A stretch of DNA of 49,452 bases from Fibrobacter sp. (GTDB lineage: Bacteria; Fibrobacterota; Fibrobacteria; Fibrobacterales; Fibrobacteraceae). The stretch covers positions 1-49,452 of the forward strand of contig JAILDK010000098.1 of the NCBI GenBank assembly GCA_024689485.1, read 5' to 3'. The translations under genes and the position numbers were made by a program. The notes under the pieces were generated by a model, which worked only from the letters and a program-made list of their open reading frames with translations, was not told the DNA's origin and ran no database searches. Shown in pieces: positions 1 through 7,901 of this stretch (position 1 is the stretch's first letter; every line of letters begins with the position of its first letter).

Positions 1-824
1 TTATCCGAACCCGTCACACCATCCGACCAAGCATAACCCGTAATGGTTGCACCCGTCGAAGTACAGCCAGTAACCTTCCAAGAAGCCGTAGCCGTCGCAC
101 CGGCGATATCCACCGTTTCCGCATCAGCCGTGCAAGAGCAACCCGTAATCGCAGCGCCGTTCACCTGAAGAGCCGAGCACTGAACCGTATTGCCGTCCAC
201 CACAAGGGTCGCACCATAAGAACCGCTTTCCGTATAAGTTGCGGTTGTCGTCTTCAAACCGGTACCATTTGCCGTACCTTCCGTCGAGCTCGGCATGGAC
301 CAATCATAAGCAGCCTGAGCACCAGCCGTAATGCCGGCCATACCAGCCGGGGTCACCTGGGTAAAGGTCCACGTGGTCGATTCACCCTTGTTGATCGTTG
401 CCGGAACCGGTGCGCAAGTACCGTTCACCGTACCGTCGTCCACAATTTCCACAGAAGAACTCGAAGTCACCGTCGAAGCCGAAGAGGTCGAAGCGCTCGA
501 GAAGTTGATCAACGCCGAAGAACTCGAGGTTCCCGTCGAGGCGGAACTTGCAACAGAAGAAGAGGAAGTTCCCGGTTCCGAAAGTTCCGAGCTAGAAGAA
601 GATTCTTCAATGATAACGTTATTCGCTTTTTCATTGCACTTCGCATCGTTTTCGCATGCGGCAGTTGCCGTTTCTACACGGCCAGCGTAATAAGAACTAT
701 CATAAACGAAGACGTTACCCTTGTCTTCCGAGGTTGCACCAGAAACGTCACCGCTGCCACAAGCGACAAATGCACCACCGGCAATCGCAGCGAGAGCGAG
801 TCCATACATCAACTTTTTCTGCAT
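1..824 (-). CDS. Ser-linker lipoprotein, 3' end outside window
   Basis: The gene starts at 824 and is open for 274 codons to the left edge, so the C-terminus is missing. The start has an AGAGG about 8 nt upstream. The N-terminus is a lipoprotein signal (MQKKLMYGLALAAIAGGAFV) with lipobox FVAC and acylated Cys22. A short region with an A-C-x-x-D-A-K-C cysteine pair follows, then a Ser/Thr-rich linker (about residues 72-120), then a beta-rich region with Cys residues that resembles PKD/Ig-like modules. The first ~65 residues are clearly paralogous to the lipoprotein at 3802-4818 (same Cys22, CGSGD, tyrosine pair and cysteine pair). It is probably a surface lipoprotein with a linker-displayed binding domain; the ligand is unknown. 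It is transcribed divergently from the pectate lyase. Confidence 0.85.
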   Translation of the reverse strand, partial: MQKKLMYGLALAAIAGGAFVACGSGDVSGATSEDKGNVFVYDSSYYAGRVETATAACENDAKCNEKANNVIIEESSSSSELSEPGTSSSSVASSASTGTSSSSALINFSSASTSSASTVTSSSSVEIVDDGTVNGTCAPVPATINKGESTTWTFTQVTPAGMAGITAGAQAAYDWSMPSSTEGTANGTGLKTTTATYTESGSYGATLVVDGNTVQCSALQVNGAAITGCSCTADAETVDIAGATATASWKVTGCTSTGATITGYAWSDGVTGSD

Positions 825-934
825 AAGAAAGGCCTCTTTCTTGTAAATTACAACAATCCAATGAGGAATTTAAACTTTTTTGGGCCAAACGCAACATATT
901 TATGCGGTACAAAAGTTCCTCTTTTTCGATTTCC

Positions 935-983
935 GTGAGTCAAAGCACGCAAAAAGACTCACATTCCCCTACCGGAGTCTTTT
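935..983. promoter_or_regulatory. Two mutually exclusive hairpins (attenuator-like)
   Basis: Hairpin A pairs GTGAGTC (935-941) with GACTCAC (956-962). Hairpin B pairs AAAAGACTC (952-960) with GAGTCTTTT (975-983). Both need GACTC at 956-960, so only one can form at a time. Read on the minus strand, hairpin B is followed by a run of five T, like an intrinsic terminator placed ahead of the lipoprotein gene. The arrangement is seen directly; a regulatory role is inference. Confidence 0.4.
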
Positions 984-1093
984 CACCTAAAATTTTGTTT
1001 ACAAAAAGCGTGCATCGGCGTTGTCCACGAACAACGAATAAATTGCAAAATTCCGCTATCCTATGAATCCACAATAAATTAAGAGAGGGAACT

Positions 1094-1122
1094 TTGTCTC
1101 AATTCCGAGTCAAAGTTATCGG
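1094..1122 (+). promoter_or_regulatory. Weak candidate promoter for the pectate lyase
   Basis: TTGTCT (1094-1099) and TATCGG (1117-1122) are separated by exactly 17 bp. The -10 is poor (TAT only). The start codon lies 11 nt downstream, and no well-placed Shine-Dalgarno sequence is seen. Listed because the spacing matches stronger promoters in the window. Confidence 0.25.
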
Positions 1123-1133
1123 GTTGGATTAAT

Positions 1134-3722
1134 ATGAAGCACATTCTCAATAAAAAAGGCTTTTTCATTGCAGGGATCGCCCTTTCCTGCTGTTTTGGCT
1201 TAAGCGAAGCCGCCATTTCTCCGACAGAAGTCGTGAACCTTCCCACCGATACAAAACTCGGAGGAGGCGATGCAATCGGTTCCACGTTATCCCGAGCCAC
1301 CTATAACGGTGGCGAAGGTCCGGGCATTTGGATCGTGGCAGACGGCGGTTACCGTTTGTACCATAACGGAAGCCTTCTTGCCGAAGACAACCAGGCAGGC
1401 CGCGTCCGCTTTGTGCCGATGACGTTCCTTCCTGGCGAAAACGCAATTTCCGTGATCGGCGTCGATAAAGATGGCGCCCACGGTGTGATGGTGCAGATCG
1501 ATGAGCTGCATGAATCTTATTACAGCGGCAGCGGTTGGTACGCAAAGCCGGATTACGGTATTTACAGCAGTGCATGGAAAGAAAAAGGGCGTGACCTTTC
1601 GCAGTGGGGCGGAGCGACCACTCTGAGCTATTCGAGTACATCCCTTCCGAGTGGCGGTACTCTCAGCGGTTGGCCGTCCGATTCCAAGTCCAAGTGGATT
1701 TGGACAGGTACGGATTCCGACACGACCGTTGCACTCCTTTACAATTTGAATCTCCAGGCGGAAGGTTTCGGTGCTTCGACTACCGGCGGTGACGGCGGTT
1801 CCATTGTCGTCGCAAGCGATTCCGCTACCATTCGCAAGTATTTGCAGAGCAGTAGTGCAGTCACGATTCTTGTTCCGGAAGGCACCTATGACTTTAGACA
1901 GTTCCGCGATGCCGCAACGGAAGCGACCAACGTGAACCGTACTTGGTGCAAGTCTTCTTGCAGTTCGAGCGACAAGAATTCGAGCAACACATTCTACCGC
2001 ATCGACTTTAGTGGCGCAAATACCTGTAGCAGTATATCTGGAACGACCGTTGTGCAATCCGGTGAAATCCAAAAGTGGGACAACTGGATTACCATCAAGA
2101 ACAACAAGAGCTTGATCGGTATGGGCCGTGGAGCAAACCTCCGCGGAGCCTCCTTGAACAACCGCGCAAATGAAGGCGCAGGCAATAACATTTTCCGCAA
2201 CCTCGCCATTTACGACGTGAACCCGCATCTGATCGAAGCGGCCGACGGTCTTGAAATCACCGGTAGCGCAGGCAATGAAGTTTCCAACTTCTGGTTCGAC
2301 CACATCAGTTACAAGTGGATTTCGGACGGTATGGATTTGGAATTCGTCAAAGGCCTGACAGTCTCTTACGTGGACTACGACGGTGCAAACGAATACAACT
2401 GTTACTACTACGATCCGTATATGCACCTGGTGGAAGATGCACAAGCTACCATGCACGATATGTACTGGCACAACACCTATGGTCGCGTCCCGAAGGTTTA
2501 TGGTGTAAACGGCAGCAGTGTCGCTCCCACAGTCCACATTTATAATTCCTATGTGGATTACAACCACTGGCACGTCATTGACGTGGGCGGAACTTCTTCC
2601 ATTACGTCTCAGTTGCTCTACGAAAACAATTACATCGGAACGGCGAACATCCAGGTAGCCGCTAAAGATGGTTACAGCAAGATCAACATGAAGAACAATA
2701 CCGTCAAAAAGATGAACAGTTCTAGTTACGCCTATAACAACAACGGTTCTTACACCACGACAGCATTTACCGACAACGTCTTTACACCGAGCTATACGTA
2801 CACCTTGCGCACAAACAGTACCCTTCCGGATTCCATTCCGGTTCTTACCGGCGTGGGCGGCCGTTACGGCAGCATGCCCAGCTACAACCAGAGCTTTGGC
2901 ATATCTCCGCTCGCCCCGACCACAACTGTTTCGGCAACAACGGGAACGAACTCCGTGACTTTGACGGCAACCGTTACAAGCTCTAGCGGCGCCAGCACAA
3001 AAAAGGTGGACTTCTACATTGGCACGACCCTGGTGGGTTCTGCAACGTCTAGCCCGTACACGGTAACCGTCTCCGATGTCTCCGGCGGTACCTACAGCGC
3101 CATTGCGATTGCAACGGATGCAAACGGCCTCGAAGGCGTTTCCTCTTACACCACATTTGAAGTCTCGGGCGAAGCGGTTCTCACCAAGGCGACCTTGACC
3201 AAGAACGGTGCAGGCTCTTCGAACCAGACGATTACTCTTGGCGAATCAATTGCAGACTTCAGCTATGTCTGGGGCTACTGCACCGGTGTAGAAGTGAGCG
3301 GACTTCCGGATGGCGTCTCGTACACGCTGAACACGAGCGAATCGCGTGTCAGCATTTCGGGAACCCCAACAGAAGCCGGAGAATTCGTTTATACGATTAC
3401 CACCGTGGGCGCCGACACGAACGTTTCCGTTGTCCGTACGATTACAGTGGTCGATCCGAACGCAAGCTCTTCGAGCGTTGTCGCGGCATCTTCCAGCAGT
3501 GAAACGGCGGCATCTTCGAGCAGTGCCGAAGAAACCACGGCGATTTCTGGAAACATCAACTACGTCCGAGAAGCGACCGCTTACTACCGCATCTTCGACA
3601 TGCAGGGACGCCCGCTCTTCTCCGGCGCACAAAAACCGAACCAGATGCCCGCGGACCGCGTAATCGTGATTGAATACACGAAGAGCGGCGCCATCAACCG
3701 ACGCTACATCCAGGTTCGTTAA
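1134..3722 (+). CDS. Secreted PL1-type pectate lyase with Ig-like domains and sorting-type tail
   Basis: The 862-aa protein has a signal peptide (cleavage likely after SEA, residue 26), a beta-rich N-terminal region (~30-230), and a right-handed beta-helix lyase domain (~240-580). The lyase region carries FDH..SDGMD (Asp389, Asp398/401) and YGRVPKV (Arg451), matching the PL1 pattern of calcium-binding acids and an R-x-P-K catalytic arginine. Two Ig-like modules follow (~595-677 and ~685-774), then a Ser-rich linker (~776-803). The last ~55 residues have the look of a secretion or sorting domain (IFDMQGRPLF near 820, ending RRYIQVR). It should cleave homogalacturonan by beta-elimination outside the cell. 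The exact PL subfamily is not certain, and metal and catalytic residues need a structural alignment. Confidence 0.85.
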   Translation: MKHILNKKGFFIAGIALSCCFGLSEAAISPTEVVNLPTDTKLGGGDAIGSTLSRATYNGGEGPGIWIVADGGYRLYHNGSLLAEDNQAGRVRFVPMTFLPGENAISVIGVDKDGAHGVMVQIDELHESYYSGSGWYAKPDYGIYSSAWKEKGRDLSQWGGATTLSYSSTSLPSGGTLSGWPSDSKSKWIWTGTDSDTTVALLYNLNLQAEGFGASTTGGDGGSIVVASDSATIRKYLQSSSAVTILVPEGTYDFRQFRDAATEATNVNRTWCKSSCSSSDKNSSNTFYRIDFSGANTCSSISGTTVVQSGEIQKWDNWITIKNNKSLIGMGRGANLRGASLNNRANEGAGNNIFRNLAIYDVNPHLIEAADGLEITGSAGNEVSNFWFDHISYKWISDGMDLEFVKGLTVSYVDYDGANEYNCYYYDPYMHLVEDAQATMHDMYWHNTYGRVPKVYGVNGSSVAPTVHIYNSYVDYNHWHVIDVGGTSSITSQLLYENNYIGTANIQVAAKDGYSKINMKNNTVKKMNSSSYAYNNNGSYTTTAFTDNVFTPSYTYTLRTNSTLPDSIPVLTGVGGRYGSMPSYNQSFGISPLAPTTTVSATTGTNSVTLTATVTSSSGASTKKVDFYIGTTLVGSATSSPYTVTVSDVSGGTYSAIAIATDANGLEGVSSYTTFEVSGEAVLTKATLTKNGAGSSNQTITLGESIADFSYVWGYCTGVEVSGLPDGVSYTLNTSESRVSISGTPTEAGEFVYTITTVGADTNVSVVRTITVVDPNASSSSVVAASSSSETAASSSSAEETTAISGNINYVREATAYYRIFDMQGRPLFSGAQKPNQMPADRVIVIEYTKSGAINRRYIQVR

Positions 3723-3746
3723 TTCGATTTCTCTCCTGTAAATATC

Positions 3747-3778
3747 AAAAGCGAGGCTCTTCGGAGCCTCGCTTTTTT
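3747..3778. terminator. Bidirectional terminator
   Basis: A perfect 9-bp stem GCGAGGCTC / GAGCCTCGC (3751-3759 / 3764-3772) closes a TTCG loop, flanked by AAAA on the left and TTTTTT on the right. It lies between the convergent pectate lyase and the lipoprotein at 3802, so it can end both transcripts. Confidence 0.9.
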
Positions 3779-3801
3779 GATTTCTATATCAGACTAGAGG
3801 A

Positions 3802-4818
3802 TTACCAGCAACTGGTAATTTCTATAGACGCATTGCTAGGAACCGTAATCGTGAATGGGAATTCGATAGAGACCTGACCATTACAAGCACCCCACCATGC
3901 GCTAGAATTCCATTCCACAGATCCTTCAATCCAACTCAAGCATTCTGTATTTTGACCCGAAAGCTGCATGGTTTTCGAACCCGTCGCTCCGTTACAAGTT
4001 TGAACTTCATACGTGTAGCCTCCCTCTAATTTAGCGGGAGCTGCTTCCACAACAACCACAGACTCTCCACTGCTCGAGCTTTCTTCCGCACTCGAAGAAC
4101 TTTCTTCTGCCGAGCTGGAGCTTGCGACGCTCGAAGAGCTTGCCACAGAGCTAGAGCTTGCAACACTCGAAGAACTTGCCGCAGAGCTAGAGCTTGCGAC
4201 ACTCGAAGAACTTGCCACAGAGCTAGAGCTTGCGACGCTCGAAGAGCTTGCCACAGAGCTAGAGCTTGCGACGCTCGAAGAGCTTGCCTCAGAGCTGGAG
4301 CTTACGACGCTCGAAGAACTTGCCACAGAGCTGGAGCTTGCGACACTCGAAGAACTTGCCTCGGAGCTGGAGCTTGCAACACTCGAAGAACTTGCTACAG
4401 AGCTGGAGCTTGCGACGCTCGAAGAACTTGCCTCAGAGCTAGAGCTTGCGTCGCTCGAAGAACTTGCCACAGAGCTGGAGCTTGCGACGGAGCTAGAACT
4501 AAAGACAATCTGAGCAGAGCTCGACGAAAGAGCGTTACTCGACGAAGAAACTTCCCCTGCAGACGAATTCCCTTCTGCCGATGAAGAGCTTTCTATCGAC
4601 GCAGAGCTTTCGCCGCCGAGTTTTTCAGCGCACTTGGCATCTGCCTTGCAAGCTTCCAACGCCTTTTCCACTTCCTGGGCATAATAGGCGGAGTCCTGCA
4701 AATACTGCAAGGTTTCATCGTCCGCATTCACATCGGAAATATCGCCCGAACCGCAAGCCACAAAGACACTGGCTGCGGAAAGCGCAAAAACGAGTCCCGA
4801 AAAAAGTTTTTTATTCAT
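3802..4818 (-). CDS. Lipoprotein with (VASSSS)n linker
   Basis: I place the start at 4818 (338 aa): it has AGGG about 6 nt upstream and gives a clean lipoprotein signal with lipobox FVAC and Cys22; a start 10 codons earlier would spoil it. Residues 22-70 resemble the lipoprotein at 1-824, including the A-C-x-A-D-A-K-C pair. Residues ~70-250 are a very long serine linker dominated by VASSSS/EASSSS units. The last ~85 residues form a small beta-rich domain with several Trp and Cys (ECLSWIEGSVEW, AWWGACNG), plausible for carbohydrate binding but not assignable. Such linkers are typical of Fibrobacter surface proteins. Most likely it displays the C-terminal domain away from the outer membrane near the pectate lyase. 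Confidence 0.88.
   Translation of the reverse strand: MNKKLFSGLVFALSAASVFVACGSGDISDVNADDETLQYLQDSAYYAQEVEKALEACKADAKCAEKLGGESSASIESSSSAEGNSSAGEVSSSSNALSSSSAQIVFSSSSVASSSSVASSSSDASSSSEASSSSVASSSSVASSSSVASSSSEASSSSVASSSSVASSSSVVSSSSEASSSSVASSSSVASSSSVASSSSVASSSSVASSSSAASSSSVASSSSVASSSSVASSSSAEESSSSAEESSSSGESVVVVEAAPAKLEGGYTYEVQTCNGATGSKTMQLSGQNTECLSWIEGSVEWNSSAWWGACNGQVSIEFPFTITVPSNASIEITSCW
4121..4480. repeat. Ten tandem 36-bp units encoding the Ser linker
   Basis: Ten consecutive 36-bp units begin with cttgc(g/a)ac and fill exactly 360 bp. Each encodes two six-residue blocks (x-ASSSS) of the lipoprotein at 3802-4818. Units differ at a few positions, mostly synonymous or V/E/D/A swaps. The unit is a multiple of three, so gain or loss of copies would change linker length without shifting the frame. 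Confidence 0.9.
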
Positions 4819-4852
4819 AAAATTCCCTAGATCGCTAAAGATCCTCAAGGGA

Positions 4853-4880
4853 AATGTAATAACTTTCTTCGGATTGTAAA
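4853..4880 (-). promoter_or_regulatory. Candidate promoter for the Ser-linker lipoprotein
   Basis: On the minus strand TTTACA (4875-4880) and TACATT (4853-4858) are 16 bp apart, immediately downstream of the mlaF stop codon. This would let the lipoprotein be expressed independently of the chain upstream. No terminator is seen between mlaF and this site, so read-through is also possible. Confidence 0.45.
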
Positions 4881-4882
4881 CT

Positions 4883-5674
4883 TTAGTTTGCGGTATCTTC
4901 CGGATTAATCTTGCGTTTTCCAGTAATAAACTGCTTCACGAACGGATTTGTCGTGTTTTTAATCTCATCGACCGTGCCGACTTCAATAATACGACCCTTA
5001 TACAGCATCGCAATGCGGTCCGCCACCTTGAACGCGCTGACCATGTCATGCGTCACCACGACCGACGTCACCCCGAGTTTGCTCTGCATATCGAGAATCA
5101 AATCGTTGATCACATCGCTCGTAATCGGATCCAAGCCCGTCGTCGGTTCATCATACAAAAGGATTTCAGGGCTCAAGGCAATCGCACGTGCCAAGGCGAC
5201 GCGCTTTCTCATACCGCCCGAAAGTTCACTCGGCATCTTGGAGCGGAATTCCGGTACCAGATTGATCAGCTTGAGCTTTTCCGTCACCACTTCCTGAACC
5301 TGCTTTTCAGAAAGTTCCGGATGGTGCTCGCGCAAAGCAAACGCGATATTTTCACCCGTGTCCATACTGTCGAAAAGCGCACCGCTCTGGAACAGCATGC
5401 CCATCTTTTTACGGATGGTTCGGGTATCAAAAAATTTCGGCGTACTGATCGTCACGCCATCGACCACGACTTCACCGCCATCCGGTTGCAAAAGCCCGAT
5501 CATATGCTTTAAAATCACGGACTTACCACCGCCCGACTGTCCGATGATCACCATCGTTTCGCCACGGCGAATGTTCAGATTGACATCAGCCAAAACCGTC
5601 TGCGCACCAAAAGCCTTCTGCAATCCGCGCAGCTGAATCATGATGTCGTTGGGATCAATTTTCACATTGGGCAT
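4883..5674 (-). CDS. mlaF: MlaF-type phospholipid ABC transporter ATPase
   Basis: With the start at 5674 (AATAGG 7 nt upstream, 263 aa) the protein is a standard ABC ATPase: Walker A GQSGGGKS (residues 45-52), signature LSGGMRKRVALARA and Walker B LLYDEPTTGLDP. The GGMRKR form of the signature is characteristic of the Mla/Ttg2A retrograde lipid-transport ATPases. An upstream extension of the frame runs into mlaE and is rejected. It follows mlaE by 8 nt and would pair with it in the inner membrane to move glycerophospholipids between inner and outer membranes. The usual next gene, the MCE-domain mlaD, is not here; the next gene is a Ser-linker lipoprotein. Confidence 0.9.
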   Translation of the reverse strand: MPNVKIDPNDIMIQLRGLQKAFGAQTVLADVNLNIRRGETMVIIGQSGGGKSVILKHMIGLLQPDGGEVVVDGVTISTPKFFDTRTIRKKMGMLFQSGALFDSMDTGENIAFALREHHPELSEKQVQEVVTEKLKLINLVPEFRSKMPSELSGGMRKRVALARAIALSPEILLYDEPTTGLDPITSDVINDLILDMQSKLGVTSVVVTHDMVSAFKVADRIAMLYKGRIIEVGTVDEIKNTTNPFVKQFITGKRKINPEDTAN

Positions 5675-5682
5675 AGCGAAAC

Positions 5683-6468
5683 CTATTGGAAAAGAATGGC
5701 GTCCGTGGCAAGGTCCAAAATCAAAATCATCAAGCAACACGAAACCACCGCATCCTTCGTCGCAAGGCCAACGCCTCGTGCACCCGGAGCCGCATTGATT
5801 CCGTGAAGCCAACCGATCAAAAAGATAATGACTCCAAATACAAACGATTTAATCGTACCGCCGAACAAGTCCATCGGATTGAACAAATACTGCATGCCCG
5901 TGTAGAACGTGTACGAAGAAATATCAAGAGCAAGCACAGCCACGATCCAACCACCGATCAAGGCGAGACAATTCGAAATCACGGTCAGACACGGCACCAT
6001 CGACATAAAAGCGACAAAACGCGGCATCGCCAAATAGCGATACGGATCGAGCCCAAGCACTTCATGAGCGTCGAGTTCTTCCTTTTCACGCATCGAAGCG
6101 ATTTCCGCCGCAAGAGCACTCCCCACGCGGCCCGCCAACACGAGCGCAGTCAAAAGCGGTCCAAGTTCAATCAGCACCATTTTACAAGCAGCGGTACCCA
6201 CCCACTTGTCGGCCACGAGTCCGCGGAACTGGAACGAGGCTTGCACCGTCGCCACCATGCCCGTAAAGATCGAAGTCACAAACAAAAGCGGCATCGACGA
6301 AACACCGATTGCCACCATCTGCTTCAGCACAAGTCCCCACGTGCGGAACACGTACGGCAACTGGCGCACGGTAAACCACAGAATACAGCACAATTCTCCA
6401 ACGCTTGAAATGCCGTTGGCAATCATCTTTCCCAAGAAAAAGAGTGGGGCGAGGAGAATCTTTAGCAT
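5683..6468 (-). CDS. mlaE: MlaE-type ABC permease
   Basis: The 261-aa integral membrane protein matches the MlaE/DUF140 permease family: hydrophobic N-terminal helix, the region TSIFTGMVATVQASFQF, then SALAAEIASMREKEELDAHE and GLDPYRYLAMPR, which are family hallmarks. It is the membrane subunit partner of the ATPase encoded 8 nt downstream. Its ATG lies 2 nt after the dnaB stop, with the ribosome-binding region inside the end of dnaB, so translation is probably coupled to the helicase gene. Confidence 0.92.
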   Translation of the reverse strand: MLKILLAPLFFLGKMIANGISSVGELCCILWFTVRQLPYVFRTWGLVLKQMVAIGVSSMPLLFVTSIFTGMVATVQASFQFRGLVADKWVGTAACKMVLIELGPLLTALVLAGRVGSALAAEIASMREKEELDAHEVLGLDPYRYLAMPRFVAFMSMVPCLTVISNCLALIGGWIVAVLALDISSYTFYTGMQYLFNPMDLFGGTIKSFVFGVIIFLIGWLHGINAAPGARGVGLATKDAVVSCCLMILILDLATDAILFQ

Positions 6469-6470
6469 AC

Positions 6471-7883
6471 TTAAATCCCGATGTCGTCCACCGAACCGAA
6501 GCCCATTCCGCCATCCGGACCAGCTTCTTCTTCGGGAATGTAGTTGTCGAAACGCGTGTACTGCGGAATCCAGGTCAGGTCAATGTCAGCCGTTGCACCG
6601 TTACGGTGCTTTGCCACGAGCAGCTGAGCCTTATTCTTATCCGCTTCATCATGACTGCGGTAGAACGGACGTTCAATGAACCACACCATATCAGCGTCCT
6701 GTTCGATAGAACCGGATTCACGCAAGTCGGAAAGCTGCGGTCGCGTCTTTCCACTGCGCATGGCATCCGCACGTTCTTCCGTTTTACGGGAAAGCTGGGC
6801 AAGAGCGATGACAGGAATTTTCAAATCCTTCGCAAGCACCTTCAAACCACGGGAAATCGCACCGACGGCGACCGCACGGTTTTCTTCCTTGCCCGTTTTC
6901 ATCAGCTGCAAGTAGTCCACAATCACCAGGTCCAAACCGACCTTGCGTTTTAAGCTTCGGCACTTGGAAAGAAGTTCCATAATGCCCAAATCCAGGTTGT
7001 CGTCCACATAGAGCGTGTTCGACTGCATAATACGGCTTGCCGCACCCGGGAGCTTTGCAAATTCATCCTGGTTCAAATGACCGGAACGGAACTTGGAAAG
7101 TTCAATGCCCGCCAAGGAACAGATAATACGCTGCATCAACTGTTCCGCGCCCATTTCCAAGCTGAAGAACGCCACATGCTTTCCGTAGTTCACGCTGGAG
7201 TTTGCCGCAAGCGTAAGCGCAAATGCAGACTTACCCATACCCGGACGTCCCGCGAGAATGATCAAGTCGGAAGGTTGCAAACCGTTCGTCAAACGGTCGA
7301 GATCTGTAAAGCCTGTCGGGCAGCCGGAGAAGCCATCCTTACGCGTTTCCACGGCCTTCAAAATTTCTTGAACGACTTCACTAGCCGGGCGCAGGGAGTT
7401 CTTCACCTGTTTTTCGGCAAGCGCCATCACGGAACCTTCGAGCTTCGAAATCACATCGTCCGGTTCCACGGTCGGATCCTGTGCATCGCGGATCGCGGTC
7501 GTCGATACATTGATCAGGCGGCGCATCACCGCCTTCTTCTGAATGATTTCCGCATGGTAACGCGCATTCGCGCCGCTCGCCACGGATTCGATCAGCTTCA
7601 AGAGGTATTCTCTTCCGCCAGCCGCTTCGAGCTTGTTTTCTTTTTCAAGCGCGTTGCTGAGCGTCACCACGTCGATCGGCGTGTTGAACTGGGAAAGCTT
7701 CTGAAGCGCTTCCCAAATAATCTTGTGACGTTCCTGGAAAAAGTCATCGGGATCGAGCAGCGAAACCACGTCCGAAAGGACGTTCGGGTCTTGCATCACC
7801 CCGCCGAGGAAAAACACTTCCGCTTCGACTGCCTGGGGAGCTGCCCTACCGCTGTACTCGTAATTTTCTTGTTCCTGATCCAT
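6471..7883 (-). CDS. dnaB: Replicative DNA helicase DnaB
   Basis: The 470-aa protein has the two-domain DnaB layout: an N-terminal helical domain (~15-115, starting with the PQAVEAE region that binds primase in the family), a linker, and a RecA-like motor with Walker A GRPGMGKS (212-219) and Walker B LDLVIVDYLQLM. The C-terminal LSDLRESGSIEQDADMVWFI is diagnostic. It unwinds DNA at the replication fork as a ring hexamer. AGG about 7 nt upstream supports the start. It sits 18 nt after the UDG-like gene and 2 nt before mlaE. Length is normal and no intein is seen. Confidence 0.97.
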   Translation of the reverse strand: MDQEQENYEYSGRAAPQAVEAEVFFLGGVMQDPNVLSDVVSLLDPDDFFQERHKIIWEALQKLSQFNTPIDVVTLSNALEKENKLEAAGGREYLLKLIESVASGANARYHAEIIQKKAVMRRLINVSTTAIRDAQDPTVEPDDVISKLEGSVMALAEKQVKNSLRPASEVVQEILKAVETRKDGFSGCPTGFTDLDRLTNGLQPSDLIILAGRPGMGKSAFALTLAANSSVNYGKHVAFFSLEMGAEQLMQRIICSLAGIELSKFRSGHLNQDEFAKLPGAASRIMQSNTLYVDDNLDLGIMELLSKCRSLKRKVGLDLVIVDYLQLMKTGKEENRAVAVGAISRGLKVLAKDLKIPVIALAQLSRKTEERADAMRSGKTRPQLSDLRESGSIEQDADMVWFIERPFYRSHDEADKNKAQLLVAKHRNGATADIDLTWIPQYTRFDNYIPEEEAGPDGGMGFGSVDDIGI

Positions 7884-7901
7884 TCTAAACCTATTTGGAA
7901 T

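Larger units (their letters stand above)
825..1133. other. Divergent intergenic region with overlapping hairpins
   Basis: This 309-nt region separates the leftward lipoprotein gene from the rightward pectate lyase and holds no credible ORF. It contains GAGGAA (863-868) paired with TTCCTC (916-921), two mutually exclusive hairpins sharing GACTC at 956-960 (935-962 and 952-983), and an 18-bp dyad CGTTGT-6-ACAACG (1019-1036). It must carry both promoters and probably control sites. Confidence 0.6.

Noticed and set aside
1287-2573. 428-aa minus-strand ORF inside the pectate lyase
   Set aside because: Antisense shadow; no signal, motif or ribosome site.
4121-4480. 36-bp repeat array with CRISPR-like unit size
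   Set aside because: Units are contiguous with no spacers, and they encode the x-ASSSS linker in frame on the minus strand; no cas genes are present.
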